A stretch of DNA of 64,000 bases from Osedax fenrisi (GCA_964019155.1 OZ025242.1:61480500-61544499); one strand, 5' to 3'. Numbered from the stretch's first letter, positions 1 through 28,058 are shown. Program-made: numbers and translations. The notes: a model not told the origin generated them from the letters alone.

Positions 1-14502
<14,502 letters not shown>

Positions 14503-15065
14503 CTGGTAAGGGTTAGGCGGGGGTAATACGGGGGTTAGGTGGCGTTAGTTGGGGTGATAGCTATTAATATATATTATAGTAGATTGTAATACTATTATTA
14601 TTATATTACACATTTTACATGTTTCGGTTTTCGGACTGCGAACTGTGCTTATGAAGCAATCGGCCGTCCAACCTAATATTGTCTTAACCTTCGTGATCAT
14701 GTATGATTACATACAGAGTCTGTATTACAGACTAGTATAGACTGCACTAAGTTAAACAACCTGTGGACAAATTCAGATAAATGCTTTGGTGCTAATAATG
14801 CTGCATACGATATGTACTCGTATAGTGAGCTATTTGGTAAACAGTGATTGCGCGCGGTCTAGTGATTTCCTTAGTAATGTAATTCACGTTTAACTATTCT
14901 ATTATCATTGTTATCTATATATTTATATTATAAATTTTATAATAATACTAAATTTCACATCAAGTTGATGTTATCAACCCATCAGTTGCTGTATCTCGAT
15001 CAAAGGCAACAATTTGTAAACGATATTATTTACAGTTTGTCTATAAAGGTCATTAATAATATTAA

Positions 15066-16395
15066 TGTTCAAACTATCGTACTATAAGTCTGATCAGTCA
15101 CACGAGCAAAATTTTATTACGGATCATACTGAATCGCTTAACACCACAAGCAGAAGATATTCTGGCTGATGAACAAGCAGGTTTTAGAAAGGATCGCAGT
15201 ACAACAGAACAAATTTTGAATTGCAGAATATTAATGGAAAAACATATGGATCATCAACGACAAGTATACCACAATTTCATCGATTTCAAGAAAGCCTTCG
15301 ATAGAGTATGGCATGATGGTTTGTGGAATGTGATGTCTGAATTTGGGATAGGCAACGACTTGGTAAAAATCATAAAGTCACTCTACGAATCAGCAAAAAG
15401 CGCAGTACTATTGAACAACCAGATAGGAACTAAGTTCGATACGACAGTAGGAGTTAGACAAGGCTGCTTACTATCGCCAGTTCTATTCAATATATTTCTA
15501 GAAAAAATAATGCAAGACTCTCTAGTAGATCAATCGTCAAGTATAGCAATAGGTGGAAGAAAAATCAACAACTTAAGATTCGCTGATGATATAGATCTCA
15601 TCGCTGGTTCAGAAAGTGAGTTGCAATCCCTCACAGATTCTCTAGAAAAAGCTTCGACATCATACGGTATGGAAATTAACCATGAAAAAAGTAAAATTCT
15701 TGTAAATGGAGATCATTCAACACCACCTGTGATCACTATGTACGGCAAACAACTTGAAAATGTTCAAAATTTCAAATATCTGGGAGCAATGCTAACCGAC
15801 ACCGGAAATTCAAAGAAAGAAATCTAAATAAGACTAGCGACAGCAGTTACAGCCCTTGTGAAATTGGAGAAGATCTGGCGTAGTGGAGAAATTGATTTCA
15901 AACTTAAATACAGACTCTACATCTCTCTAGTTATTTCAACATTGTTGTACGGATGCGAAAGCTGGACCTTACTAGAAGAATCTAAAAAGAAGATACGTAG
16001 TTTCGAATCAAAAGCACACAGACGACTTTTAAATATTAGCTATAAACAAAGAAAAACTAATATATTTGTAAGCAATGAAATTAATAAAAAAGTCGGCCCA
16101 TATGTACCACTTCTGGATATTATCATGAGAAGAAAAATGACCAAATTCGGACATATAACTCGTCACGATTCGTTAGCTAATACTATTCTTCATGGATATG
16201 TCGAAGGTGAGAGGAAAAGAGGAAGACCTAAAAGAAATTGGATGAATGATATATTCGAATTTTCCCATCTTTCTCTTAGGCAACTTTTAGATATTGCAAA
16301 AGATCGTTCGAAATGGAGAAAGTTGTGCTATTCATTATCATGTGTTCCCCCTACGATGGCGACGTCACGGGACTAAGTAACTAAGTAAGTAATAA
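15066..16395 (+). mobile_element. RTE-like non-LTR retrotransposon, 5'-truncated, one in-frame stop
   Basis: A frame of ~437 codons begins in the reverse transcriptase at SNYRTISLISHTSKILLRI. It goes through DEQAGFRKDRSTTEQI, DFKKAFDRVWHDGLW, GVRQGCLLSPVLFNIF and the catalytic FADDID, and ends in the C-terminal domain with GHITRHDSLANTILHGYVEG and KRGRPKRNWMNDI. The endonuclease part is missing (5' truncation near 15060). A TAA at 15825-15827 breaks the frame once; the same frame continues to the natural stop at 16374-16376. The tail is a short TAAGTAAG repeat, as in RTE-type elements. Confidence 0.88.
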
Positions 16396-16506
16396 TATCG
16401 GAATATATAGACAACGCCTATTTTAAATTAACATTTTTAATATAGAGTATGAATCTCTGCACATGTATCGTGTATAAAACGCGCGTTTATATTTATAATC
16501 ATTATA

Positions 16507-16716
16507 ATAATGAATGAATTTATATATAAATCATAATCAATTATGGATTAAGCATTTAGTAATACATAATATACTAAATCAATATACTTAATAAACTTAA
16601 TTAATATACTGAATTATTATATTATGTATTACTAAACGTTTAATGATCAAGATTATGATTACATTATTGAGTTAATCCTTACTTGATTGTGATTTGTATA
16701 TAAACTCATTCATTAG
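16507..16716. mobile_element. Foldback (MITE-like) element
   Basis: Left AATGAATGAATTTATATATA... pairs with right ...TATATAAACTCATTCATT. The inner parts TTTAGTAATACATAATA and TATTATGTATTACTAAA also pair. Long imperfect inverted repeat, no coding capacity. Confidence 0.7.
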
Positions 16717-17049
16717 TAACTGATGAAATAATGACAACAGCAACCTATTGTTGACCAAAAGGAACTCTAAAATCTAGTCACATGTAACTCTATCGATTAG
16801 AAATCACTTTTCAATCCTACAAACATCTCCGCCGTTCTAGTTAATAACTAGATAGGTTCACGACCTGAAGCGTTCAGATGCTTCATACTATGGACTATAG
16901 TAATTATCAAACGTAGTATGATACTAAGTATCCACTTATTGATTATAATCATATAATTATATTACATTAATTTAATATAATTTACAAACATTTATTACAT
17001 TATGTAATGATTAAATGTATTGATACCGGTCAAACAATTAACGATTTTA

Positions 17050-17450
17050 ACGTCTGCAAAATTGTTTATTCGAATTAGTAATTTTATAATAACGTATGAT
17101 TGGCCATTATTATAATATATATATATTAATATTATGATAAATTACACCGAAATATTAGTAACATATATATATGTGTGTGTGGTCGTTAATATGTTGAGTT
17201 TTAGTTGTTTTCATTGATATGGTTTGGTTGGATTTATTTGTGATATTTCCATGTTTTTTTAGCTACATTTCATCCCGAGTGAGTTTATAAATAAAATAAT
17301 ATATGATATATATATATATATATAGTACTGATAAGCCGTTGCATGTATGATAGTCTATAAATAGATATATGCTAATTATAATGGCCAATCATATGATTAT
17401 CATACGATATTGTAAAATAACTACATCGAATAAACAATGTTACGTGATTC
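17050..17450. mobile_element. TIR/foldback element
   Basis: ATTGTTTATTCGA...CGTATGATTGGCCATTATTAT on the left is matched by the inverse ATAATGGCCAATCATATG...TCGAATAAACAAT on the right. TIRs of ~60-75 bp flank ~250 bp of AT-rich core. Confidence 0.72.
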
Positions 17451-17459
17451 AAAATGCGA

Positions 17460-18380
17460 TGAGTTTTACCATAATCAAATGTTACATGAATACATACAAA
17501 TACATTGAATCATTCAATGATTGAATGTAATCGTTACCTAATTTTAAATAAAATGTAATATAAATTTGAATAATATAACCTATATTACTAACATTAAATG
17601 ATATTGGATTAAGAATTCTTTTATGGATACAATTGAAATGATTATATTTGTTCAACTTATTCAAATGAGGTAAAATTATGTACATATATTTATTCAATTG
17701 AGACATGATAATATTGTCATTGAGCGATATTTAAAAGTAATAAAAGACTAATATTATAACGTATATCTTAAAAATAATATGTTATATAATTCGTATGATA
17801 TATGTATATAATTTATATTATATTAAAAATAAGTAATTGTGTGTATAATCAATAAATGAATATATTTACATTATCATTTCAAATTTAATATTTACAATTT
17901 TAAATAATATTTTAAGGTCAAATGGCAATACAAAGATCTTTAGGTTAAACTATTTAACAATAAATTTGCATTTATCTAATTCTATGATATTAATTGATAT
18001 CTGTAAAAGTACGTAACTGTAAATACATAATATAAAAGGGAATATTATTTATCACAATTAAGTGATATACATATATAAATTCAAATAGTTCAACATATGT
18101 TATATAAAATGTATATATTCTAAACTATAGAGGTATTTAATAATATTAACTTTCAACTACTCAACATATATATAGAATTAATTAATATTTAATTTGTTCT
18201 CTCACACATTAATATCTATACATATAATGTCATTAAAGTGGGGGATTTAAACTATACAACTTACATTATTTTATTTTATTTTAAAATATTTTATTGACTA
18301 CAAAATCACGTGGTGGTTATGGGCGTCATGAGAAGGAAACAAAAATAAAATAAATAAAGTACAATAAAAATAAAGGAAAA
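17460..18380. other. AT-rich intergenic or intronic DNA
   Basis: Short AT-rich open frames only. None shows coding character. Confidence 0.6.
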
Positions 18381-18386
18381 GGTAGG

Positions 18387-18800
18387 TTACAATGTTAATA
18401 GGTGCGTGGAGAGTTTACATTTAAATAATTTAAATAGTGACAAGGATTTCAAACACCTAATGTCATATGGTAGAGAATTCCAGTATTTTGGAGCTACCAC
18501 AGAGAAAGCAGATTCAGAGTGAGCAGAGATAGTCGAGCGTTGCACAATTTTCATCGTGTGACATTTCCTGCTAGCTCGACTAAGGGTATGCTGATCAAGT
18601 CAGCTAGGTACTCGGGAGATCTAAGATGTATCACCTTATGGGTGATGCATAGTAGTCTGTACCTGCAGAGATATCTAAACTTAAGCCAGCCGAGTGATCG
18701 CATTAGAGTCGATATTGATACTATTGAAGAGAACTTCAGTTTAATTATATTAATATTATTATTTGAATTAGTAATTTGCTCTATCAAATTTATTGTCTCG
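18387..18800 (-). pseudogene. CR1-like LINE, 3' end of reverse transcriptase
   Basis: Minus strand: SLGWLKFRYLCRYRLLCITH...SPEYLADLI is the post-catalytic 'LgWL...P.YL.dl' motif. After a frame change, VVAPKYWNSLPYDIRCLKS and a short Lys-rich tail end at TAA (18389-18387). 5'-truncated and frameshifted. Confidence 0.8.
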
Positions 18801-18829
18801 ATATTGGATTATTTTCTATATATTTAAAT

Positions 18830-19600
18830 TTATAATAAATGTATCAACCAATGTAGTTATATATTAATAGGGCTTCGTCCCTTTATATATAATTATTAAA
18901 AGTATATATATATATCTAAAGCGGATATCCTACTAAAAGTATGTCCGGCAAATTGCCGGGAATATTGTAATATAAATGGAATATATAAATATTATATCCC
19001 ATTACAACTTGATAGAAATTGGTTTTAAAGTTTAAACTACCGCTTTAGATGTCTATGGTATCAAAACTTCCTATAACCCGAGGTTATAGGAGGTATTGAT
19101 GGTATCGACCTTATTTATTATTAAATATAATTATATATTATATAAAATACATATGAAATATAGTTAATATATATAGTAGGTATACCTACTATATACATAT
19201 TTAATAATAAGTTTAAAAACTAAATGTTTTTAATTTAAATAAGTGGAGGTGGTATAGTTATTTAATTAATACTATGGGTTACTCCAATACTAACCTACAT
19301 TGGTTATTACGAATAACTTATTAGTAATGATCTTTATTATAAAACTATAACCTTTTAATATTTAAAATATTACTGAATTAACTTCCATATATCATGATAA
19401 ATATACATTATTATAAATAAGATTAGTTAAATATAATAGTATCGATTACCTACATCTATTTGATTATTGCAAAGGATTTATTATAAATTTTATCAATTTT
19501 AAAATACTGATGGAATAAGAATATATATATATATATATATAATCAGATACATTTTATAGAATAAAACGTAAAATAGCAATATTAAAGTTTATATAACCTG
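18830..19600. other. AT-rich DNA with a degenerate inverted repeat
   Basis: TCTAAAGCGG at 18916 and CCGCTTTAGA near 19041 are inverted. The enclosed CTACTAAAAGTATGTCCGGC is similar to the element at 39205-39430. No genes. Confidence 0.5.
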
Positions 19601-19617
19601 ACATTTTTGTGTTATTG

Positions 19618-20208
19618 TTATTTTATTTTAGCTTCCGGCCACGCATCATATGTGCAACTACTATGATTTCTCACGGCCTGACATCCCGAACACTCTCTGA
19701 CAATGGCTTCTATATCGACGTCTAAAGATGGCCACCAGTAATAGCTCCGGGCAAGCCCTTTCATCCTGCTGATACCTGGGTGACCTTCGTGTAGTATAGT
19801 CAGTATCCCCTTTTGCATCTCCAGAGGTACCACAACTCTCGGCCCCCACATAATCAATCCTGATTCTATAGCTAATTCCTCTTTTCTTCTAAAGTAACTT
19901 TTTAATTGAGTCGGTACAGGTTCCTTCTCGGGCCATCCCCTTTCAATATATCTCCAAATTCTCTGAAGTTCCTCGTCGTTCTTTGTAGCCATCTGTGTTT
20001 CTTTAATTCCTACAGATCCTGCCATTTCTTTCAACATAAATATTATCTCTGAGGGTATCGGCATTTCTCTATTATCCTCTCCTGTTGCCTTTATCGGTAA
20101 TCTGCTCATAGCGTCTGCATGTGGAATTTCGCTTCCTGGTAAATATAGAAACTCGTATTCGTATGTTGATAATATCAACGCCCATCTCTTTACTCGACCT
20201 GATACCAT
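19618..20208 (-). pseudogene. pol continuation: end of RNase H and integrase zinc-binding domain
   Basis: Begins with RVKRWALILSTYEYEFLYLP and DAMSRLP, the typical end of gypsy RNase H. It runs to the integrase H2C2 finger: HEGHPGISRMKGLARSYYWW, then CSGC. It ends ~15 residues later; the D,D-35-E core is missing. Confidence 0.9.
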
Positions 20209-21509
20209 CGTGGGTAATTCTTTTTCCCCCCAAATAGTTGTCGAAGAGGTTGGTGGTCATTAGCAATAATGAATTTATGTCCAAACAGATATCTATGGAA
20301 TTTCTTTACCGCAAAAATTACTCCTAGGGCTTCTTTTTCGATCTGTGAGTAATTTCGTTCCGCTGGTGCTAGCGTTCTTGAAACGAATGATATCGGCCTT
20401 TCTGTTCCATCTTCCATTATGTGTGACATTACGGCTCCTATCCCGTATTGCGAGGCGTCACAAGTTAATATAATTTTCTTACCTGCATCAAAATGAACCA
20501 ATAGGTCGGCATTCAATAACCTCCTCTTAGATTCTACAAATGCCTGCTGACACTCTTTCGTCCAGTTCCAGCGTGAATTCTTTCTTAATAACACGTGTAA
20601 TGGTCCTAATAGATCCGACATATTCTTCAAAAATTTGCTATAATAGTTTAACATACCCAAGTAAGCTCTCAATTGGGTGATATTTTGGGGTACCTGGGCT
20701 TCTTTAATAGCTTCCATATTTCTTGGTACGGGTCTAAGCCCATCTTTATTTATTAAATAACCCAAGTATTCAACCTCGTCCTTCATGAAGTGGCATTTCT
20801 TCTCTTTAACTCGTATTCCTGCATCTTCTAATCGTTTTAGTACCAGTGATAAATTATTATGATGTTCTCCTTGGGATGCTCCTGTTATTAATATGTCATC
20901 TAAGTATCCGCAAACATGCTTTATCCCTTTTAATAAATTATCCATGACTCGTTGGAACATAGCAGGTGCTGAGGCTATTCCAAAACATAATCTATTGTAT
21001 TGAAACAACCCCAGATGGGTGTTAATAGTGGTTAACGGTTTGGATTCTCTGGCTAATGGCATCTGCAAATATGCATTAGATAAATCCAGCGTTGTAAAAG
21101 TTTTCCCCCCAGCTAAGTTTGCATACAAATCATCTATTCGTGGTATCGGGTAGCAATCTAGTTTGCAAACTTTGTTTAAGGTTATCTTATAGTCTCCACA
21201 TATCCTCACAGTCCCATCCCTCTTCAGTATCGGTACAATGGGTGTTGCCCACTCCGAATTGTTCACTTCCTCTATGACTCCTTCTTCTTTCAATCTCAAC
21301 AATTCCTCTCCTACTTTATCTTTCATGGCATAGGGCACGGACCTTGCTTTAAAAAACTTAGGCACTGCACTTTTATCTGGGTATAATTTTCCTTCTACCC
21401 CCTTCATTGTTCCTAGTCCTTCCTTGAATACACCTGGGAATTTTTGTTTCCACTGGCCTTCGTCGTTACTTCTCAAAGAATTACATGCCAACTCTCCCCG
21501 CCAGTCTAG
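20190..21509 (-). pseudogene. pol: reverse transcriptase and RNase H
   Basis: RT motifs in order: SEWATPIVPILKRDGTVRIC, TLDLSNAYLQMPL, RLCFGIASAPAMFQRVMD, and the catalytic box as GYLDDILI. RNase H follows with LTCDASQYGIGAVMS and EKEALGVIFAVKKFHRYLFG. The frame ends at 20190. The reading continues in another frame from ~20208 with an overlap, a frameshift. Confidence 0.92.
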
Positions 21510-21632
21510 TCATAGTTGCTTGATCAGGTCCCGACCCGCTATGTTCGGAACGTCCCCCTGTACCACGAATAATCCCACTCTTTGATTATTTCCTATATCC
21601 ACCTCTATTTTACCTAGCACATCTACCATCTC

Positions 21633-22607
21633 TCATGTGAATGTTTTCAATTTTGTTTTCGACTTCCTTAGTTCTACCTTCTGTTTCCCTCTGCGCAATC
21701 TCGCCAAGGTTTGTTCAGAAATTATCGAAACGGCTGCACCCGTATCCACTTGTAGTTTACATTTTACGTCATTTAGCTTAATAGTGCTGAAAATGACTCC
21801 GTTGTTTCCTGTTTCAATGTTAAACATGCTGTAAATATTCTCTCCATCTTCCTCGTTGTCGTACTCCCTACTTACCACATTAGTTTCTTGGTTTCCTCCC
21901 TTACATACATTTTTTAGGTGTCCTACTTTCCCACAGGCAAAACATTTTGCGTTTTTAAAACGACAATCCTTCTTGTCATGACCTGTACGTCCGCATATTC
22001 TGCACTTTTCTTTGTAAGGGGTCTTTTGATAGTCGGTGTTTTCTTTCTTGACTACATGAATTTCAGGCATTTTCTCCTGATGCTTCTCCAATGTAACCAT
22101 ATTCTTTTCAGCTAGTTCTACTCCAATACTTATTTCCACTGCCTTTTTAAGAGTTAGATTGCCTTCAGATAGCAACCGTCTCTGTATCCTGTTATCTCTT
22201 ATACCACAGACGAGTATATCTCTTATATGCTCTTCTAGTTTATCACCATAGTTACAGAACTCGCTAAGTCTTCTCAACTCTGCGACGTAATCCGCCGTCG
22301 ATTGGTTTAAACTCCTATCGCAGGTATTAAAGCGAAATCTCTCTACAATCTCGCACGGTTTTGGTTCAAAGTGCGTTTTTAACGTTTCTGTAATGACGTT
22401 AAACTTAGCGTCCATAGGCTTACTTGGTAATAATAAGTCCCGTAAAAGTTTATAAGTTTTTGCCCCTATTGAAGTTATAAATATGGATTTTTGTTTCATC
22501 TCTTTTTCAATCTCATTTGCTATGAAGTAGGCCTCTACTCTTTCCATGTAACTAGAGAATTATTCCTCTTCTGCTCTGAACTCTCCTAGTTGCCCGTAAT
22601 TACTCAT
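21633..22607 (-). pseudogene. gag with two zinc knuckles, plus aspartic protease
   Basis: The likely start is ATG at 22607 (MSNYGQLGEF). A TAA at 22562-22560 interrupts codon 16, after which the frame is open from 22547. The middle has a gag capsid-like helical region. Zinc knuckles CRICGRTGHDKKDC and CFACGKVGHLKNVC both fit CX2CX4HX4C. The protease active site reads LQVDTGAAVSIIS. A TGA at 21635-21633 and another TGA near 21510 separate it from pol in the same frame. Confidence 0.88.
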
Positions 22608-22936
22608 AATTATTTTCTAAATTTTTATTTAAAAATAATAATTATTTATTTTAATATATATTTTTAACTTTATAATTATTATAAATTATTATACGTTTCC
22701 AATTATAATTATAAATTATAATTATATATAATTTATATACTATCTATAATAATATAAAGTATACTTTTTTTAATAAAAATAATTACAATTTCAATTATAA
22801 ATTTTACTTCAAAATTTATAATTTTGCGCACGAATTAACTTCTTTAATTTCGCTTTTTGTACAATTCTACTTAATTTCGCGTTTATCATATACCTCTATT
22901 TAATTGTATATTTATAATCCCGTCCTCGTCGCCAAT

Positions 22937-23083
22937 TGTTATAAGTTAGTTATATGGTTTTATATAGCAATAATAACTAACATCGATTCCCTAATGACTA
23001 GTTGAGTTCAGAGGACGATCATTGGCATGGATCCCAAAGATCATGACTGTAGTATGAATGTAGGATTTCTGCTCCATATAACA
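22937..23083 (-). repeat. 5' LTR, 147 bp
   Basis: Bounded by TGTTAT...ATAACA, the usual TG..CA with a 6-bp terminal inverted repeat. Directly internal (minus strand) is ATTGGCGACGAGGACGGG, the style of primer-binding site seen in Mag-like gypsy elements. No second copy was found near 19.6 kb. Confidence 0.75.
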
Positions 23084-23085
23084 AT

Positions 23086-23397
23086 TTTGGTAGAGTCAAT
23101 CCATCCCATCCAGGAACTTAGATGAAGTTGTCACTTATAAGTTATAAGTTATAACCATATGGTGTTATAACTCTATATAGCCATATATCCATATATCCAT
23201 TATGTCCTTTCGAAGCCGCTCTCATGTTAAGGAATACTTATTTTTAACGAGAGCGGATCATTTATTTATACACAATTATATAAAATCACTTCAAATATTA
23301 TTATAAGACATATTTTAATAATACGGATGCCGTCCGGGCGCTTGAACCCTCGTCCTACGTCATGTGTATCTGACGACTTAGCCAATTGAGCCACACA
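23086..23397 (-). mobile_element. tRNA-derived SINE, family 1 (copy 3, diverged)
   Basis: Same body as at 12353-12636, with a local AAGTTATAAGTTATAA expansion and an expanded CCATATATCC stretch. The B box is degenerate. The retrotransposon LTR ends three bases from its tail. Confidence 0.8.
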
Positions 23398-23479
23398 TTA
23401 TATTTACATTGGATGTACCATTATTGTTAATCTATAGGATAGAATAGAATATAACAACAGTTAATATTATACATATTGC

Positions 23480-23800
23480 CTGGTGTCTATGTCTTAGTGA
23501 GACAGTCAACATCTATATCTTTAACTTAGTAAGCGAAATTACCAGATTATATCCGAGGTACAACAAGAACTATAGTTCTTATTTTTATCTTGTTGTTATC
23601 AAGAACTTAACACACATTATAGGAACACGTGTTATAGTGTACATTATAAACACAGAGCTAGAAAGAAATTTCTCTCTAGCTCTATGATTATAAAACACAA
23701 GAAAAAAACGTTACATATTGTTTTTTTATTCTCCATCGCAGTTATTTATAACATGTACAAGTCTACGATTTGTTGAGAGGTCCATTTGTATCCATTATTA
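23480..23800 (+). mobile_element. tRNA-derived SINE, family 2 (copy 2, diverged)
   Basis: Shares AACACAAGAAAAAA, CGCAGTTATTTATAACATGT and GGTCCATTTGTATCC with copy 1. The tRNA-like head is decayed. A 30-bp inverted repeat CTAGAAAGAAATTTCTCTCTAG is unique to this copy. Confidence 0.78.
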
Positions 23801-23920
23801 AGTTATATGAAGATTATTAATAATAGCAATTGCGATAATGTTGAATTTAATGATTAGGGATATTAGAGATATAAAATTGAAGACATTATCACGCTCTGAT
23901 CACTTAGCATTGTGTATACA

Positions 23921-24911
23921 TGTAGGGGAAAGTAACCTAATATTGACACTTGAACGATATATGGTCTTAACATTTTATGACTCAAATTTTTCAATTCAAA
24001 AATTACAATATATTAATATTATATATTATATAATAATAAATATATATTAATATATTAATAATATATATTAATATTATTATTGTGATTTTAAAATTTTATT
24101 TAATATTTTTATTAAATAGATAACGAGAGTGTGTTTATTCGGTACCCATGTCCGAATACTGACACCCTGTGTTATAATACGTTCACCCCATATACCACTA
24201 GATACAATATATATTATTGATGAACTAATCAGATAAATTACAATTACATTATTTATAATTAATTAATTTATTTGTATTCTTTTTTAATTAATAATACAAG
24301 TTAGGTATCTACATAATATTTTTTTTTAGATTTAGCTTCATTGGAAGTATTAATATAACGCACGCGACTTTTATGAAAATCATAATAGTTTACACGCTGT
24401 GAGCTGATTGGTTATAGGGTGTCCGTATACGGAAGTTTTTCCGTATATTAAGACATATAGAGTGTCCGTATTAGGGATTTATATGACATTTAGATATATA
24501 TCTAATATATAAGCATATATAAGCATATATGCTTATAACTTAATTAATATTTGATAACAAATATAGCAATTATGTATATAATATTTAGAAAGCTTTAGTT
24601 TTTAATAATATATCGTTATATTTTATATCGATACATTTGTATATTCTTGAGATGGTTTTAAGTTGACATTTTTTTTCATAAATTTAAAAACATAATAAAA
24701 AAATCACTTTATTGGATATATCAGCACTATTTTGAATAATTTAAAAATAAAAACTACCTATAGGTATGAATATGTTATTATGAATATTGTATTCATTAAA
24801 CATTTTGTTCTATGATTTATATTTTCTGAGATACCGAGAATGTCCTTATTCGGGCATTGTCCGTATTCGGTTACTTCCCCCTACATCAATATTCGGTTAC
24901 TTTCCCCTACA
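23921..24911. mobile_element. ~1-kb TIR element, ends GTAGGGGAAAGTAACC
   Basis: Left end TGTAGGGGAAAGTAACCTAATATTGAC. The right end is its inverse (TCAATATTCGGTTACTTTCCCCTAC) and is duplicated in tandem (26-bp unit). Internal degenerate copies of GTCCGTATTCGG lie near 24147, 24416, 24461 and 24838, some inverted. No transposase. Confidence 0.72.
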
Positions 24912-24929
24912 TCAATATTCGGTTTGTTG

Positions 24930-26190
24930 TTCTTAGCCTACTCCTCTTACTGTTACAGATAAGAATACCATGGTAACCATATATATCTCAATATTACTAC
25001 GCCAATAACGTAGTATATATCTATGTGTAGGCAACTTACTATGTAACTATAACATAGAATGCATGTTTAATGTATAACAGTTACTAACTGTCCACCATCG
25101 ATGATTGAACAGATCTGTTTAATAATTAAAAATTCCTTTTATTACATTGTCAACGAATTCTATGATATTATAATATTTCACCCCGAGATTGGACTTATTT
25201 AATAAAATAATAGTGTGTTTTAAACATTCATTAAATATATTAACTTTACTATTTTTGGAGATCACGAAGGAGCGGGAGGATTCAGGAAGAACGATAGAAG
25301 ATCTATATGTTAAGTATTTGGAAATAATCGAATACGGAGATGACAACCACAAAGAATAATGTCGGAGTAAAACTAACCTGGTGTAGTGAATGAAGTGCGA
25401 GTTTTACACTTCAATGGATGCGGAGTGAACAGGGTAGAACTTACCGAGTGCATACAGATAAGTGGAACAGAGAAGCCTCCACAATACAACATCGAATACT
25501 GACATGTTAGATATACACACAACATCTAAAGTAAATGATTATTTATCTAAAAATATTAGCCAAATTTGAAAAAGGATATACCGAAAAAATCAATTAAATC
25601 ATCAGAAAATTGAAGTCTTACAAAATTTAAGACATTTTTAAGAAATATTTTTAAGAAATTTTAAATTTAAATATCTAAATTTAAGAAATACCAAACAAGA
25701 TGAAATACAAATTAAATCTCTAAACATAAAAATACCTTTAATTGATACGAATGGAGAAATAAGATTAAATCATAAAAGAAAGAAGATAATAATAGAAAAT
25801 TCACGATCCTGTAGGAAATTAGGTAATCCTATCTTTCGTTAGAAAAAAGATGCTACAGCGGAACGGAAAGCGATAAAATCAAGAAAAAGAAAATAGATCA
25901 ATATAATAAAAAAATTGGGCACATTTAATTACACCTACGACAAGAAACAACTATATTACTAGTATTGGATTGTGCGAGAACTCTCATTTACTACTCATTC
26001 AAACATGTATTAATAAAACTGGTTATAAACTTATAACATTATTATATTTTTATTTATATTTTTATTATATAAACTATATTAGGATTATATATATTATATA
26101 ACCTATAACGAATAAATTATATAAAATATGCAAATAACTAAATATACATAGTTTGATTTATTCAATTTATTCTATACAATTTCAATAAAA
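24930..26190. other. AT-rich DNA, possible degraded coding stretch
   Basis: A short plus-strand stretch at 25257-25358 reads EITKEREDSGRTIEDLYVKY. The region 25540-25950 has Lys/Asn-rich broken frames. I could not assign either. Confidence 0.4.
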
Positions 26191-26195
26191 TATAT

Positions 26196-27153
26196 GGGAA
26201 AGTCTCCAATTACTCCTACTGACTTTATCTCATATCTCAGTAACTATAAGAACTATCAAAAAATTATATTTAGTTACAATTTAAATAAAATATTAGTAGT
26301 TTAATGATACACATGAATACGTATACTTTCAAAATATTCAATACTACAATTATTATTTGATAAAAATGTAATATTCTGGTTTTACTTTTTAAATATTTGA
26401 ATAATAACTTTTTTAAATAATTGTAAATACACTATTAATTAAAAGAAAACGTAATTATATGCATACTATTGTAGATCAATTAAATGTTTATAAATATAAA
26501 AAGTATTTAATTTTAATAAGTAATAACCTATTCACCAATATATCTTAAGTATAGCAACCCATATTATTTTCCTATTACCGACCCCCTAAATGAACATAAT
26601 ACCAGTACAATGTTATATATAATATCCAATCAAAATATATCCATGTTTTACTTTAAAATGTATCGTAAATTGTGTTTACATACATGTATTATTGATATAG
26701 AATATGGATTCATGATTCCAGTCAATTATATACATATTGATTAAATGTTAAATAATAATATATATTATTTGTATATAATAAATATAAAGTTTAAATTTAA
26801 ATTTAATATGAATATTAAAACATAAATTCAATAATAAATAAATTGCTTGAGTTTTGTAATTAATTAAATATATTATATCTGCTACTTTATTAGATATTAT
26901 AATACTACAGTTATGTCTACCAATCGTATTTTAGGGGTAGGTATTACGCACATTTATCCAATTACCGACCATTAATTTAATATTTTCGATTCAATTATAT
27001 CAAAAATTAAAAATATAAACATTTATTTATTGATATAATATTATAATACTGGTATACTGGTATACCATAATTACAAAATTTCAAATATATATATTGTATA
27101 TCAAATATGTTATTAGAAATAGTAATTTAGGGTTCGATAATTGGAGACTTCCA
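26196..27153. mobile_element. ~960-bp TIR element, ends GGGAAAGTCTCCAATTA
   Basis: Left GGGAAAGTCTCCAATTACTCC; right end inverted as TAATTGGAGACTTCC. Internal related motifs ATTACCGACCCCCTAA (26574) and CCAATTACCGACC (26958). No coding capacity. Same architecture as 23921-24911. Confidence 0.68.
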
Positions 27154-27877
27154 CTGCCTATAGGCAATGCCTATATATATTCAGTTATTTAATAATATTA
27201 TTGTAATATTGTTTACTTACATATTATTTATAGTAATTATAATAAATGACATTAATTTTAATAAATTATTACACTATGCTATTGACACAAATATAAATAA
27301 ATAAATTAATAAATAAGAATTTTAATTTATTATTAAATATATTATTATATATATGATGAGTATAAATGTATACTATGTATATTAATATAGACATGTGACC
27401 TATGTAAACAGCTATTAATCAATAATATGTGTAGGTAAAATATGTATATTATAAGACTAAAATAATACTAAAATATATATATATATATATTATGTTTGAA
27501 ATATTATGGGTGTTATATAATATAACTTATATGTGTTATAGATTTATTGGAATCGCATGAAAATATTATAAAATAAATAATAATAAATAATATATATATA
27601 TATTTATTCATCTATTATATCATCAATCAATAGTTAAATATGGAGTAATCGAATAAAAAATCATAAATTAACAAGTTCATTAGATTAACTAGATTAACAT
27701 CGGCTATTATGTTTGTATGACAACGTTAGTCATTATCATGGATACGTCAAATACGTCATGACCTTTGTTAAATTTACCCCTGGCGACCAAGGTAATATTC
27801 CTGGCAACGGCCACACGATGGACAACGCTATCGCCTCGGTGATATTAAGCTCCTCCTATTCCCGCTCCGCCTCTCGC

Positions 27878-28058
27878 TTAATTTAAGCTCCGCCCCTTGA
27901 GTTTATCTAGATACTTTAAAAAGCGTTTCCTTATGAACCAGTTCTCATTGGCCCACGATCTGAGTTTGCGTTCGTCTCCGATGTTGGAGGTCAATATGTC
28001 ACCGAACTCTGCGACCTTCACGGGGGTAACGGACCGTGGTTTCTGGTTTCGAATGTAC
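27878..28058 (-). CDS. NTR-like gene, terminal exon
   Basis: 59 codons plus stop TAA (27880-27878). Starts YIRNQKPRSVTPVKVAEFGD; the end has RKLRSWANENWFIRKRFLKY, the aromatic-basic C-terminus of C345C modules. Acceptor gaacag. Confidence 0.72.

Larger units (their letters stand above)
19618..23083 (-). mobile_element. Ty3/gypsy LTR retrotransposon, 5' LTR to start of integrase, 3' truncated
   Basis: Minus-strand order: 5' LTR 23083-22937, primer-binding region, gag, protease, reverse transcriptase, RNase H, and the zinc-binding head of integrase. The integrase core and 3' LTR are absent. Several in-frame stops and one frame change make it defective. Its LTR abuts the tail of a family-1 SINE at 23086. 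Confidence 0.9.
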
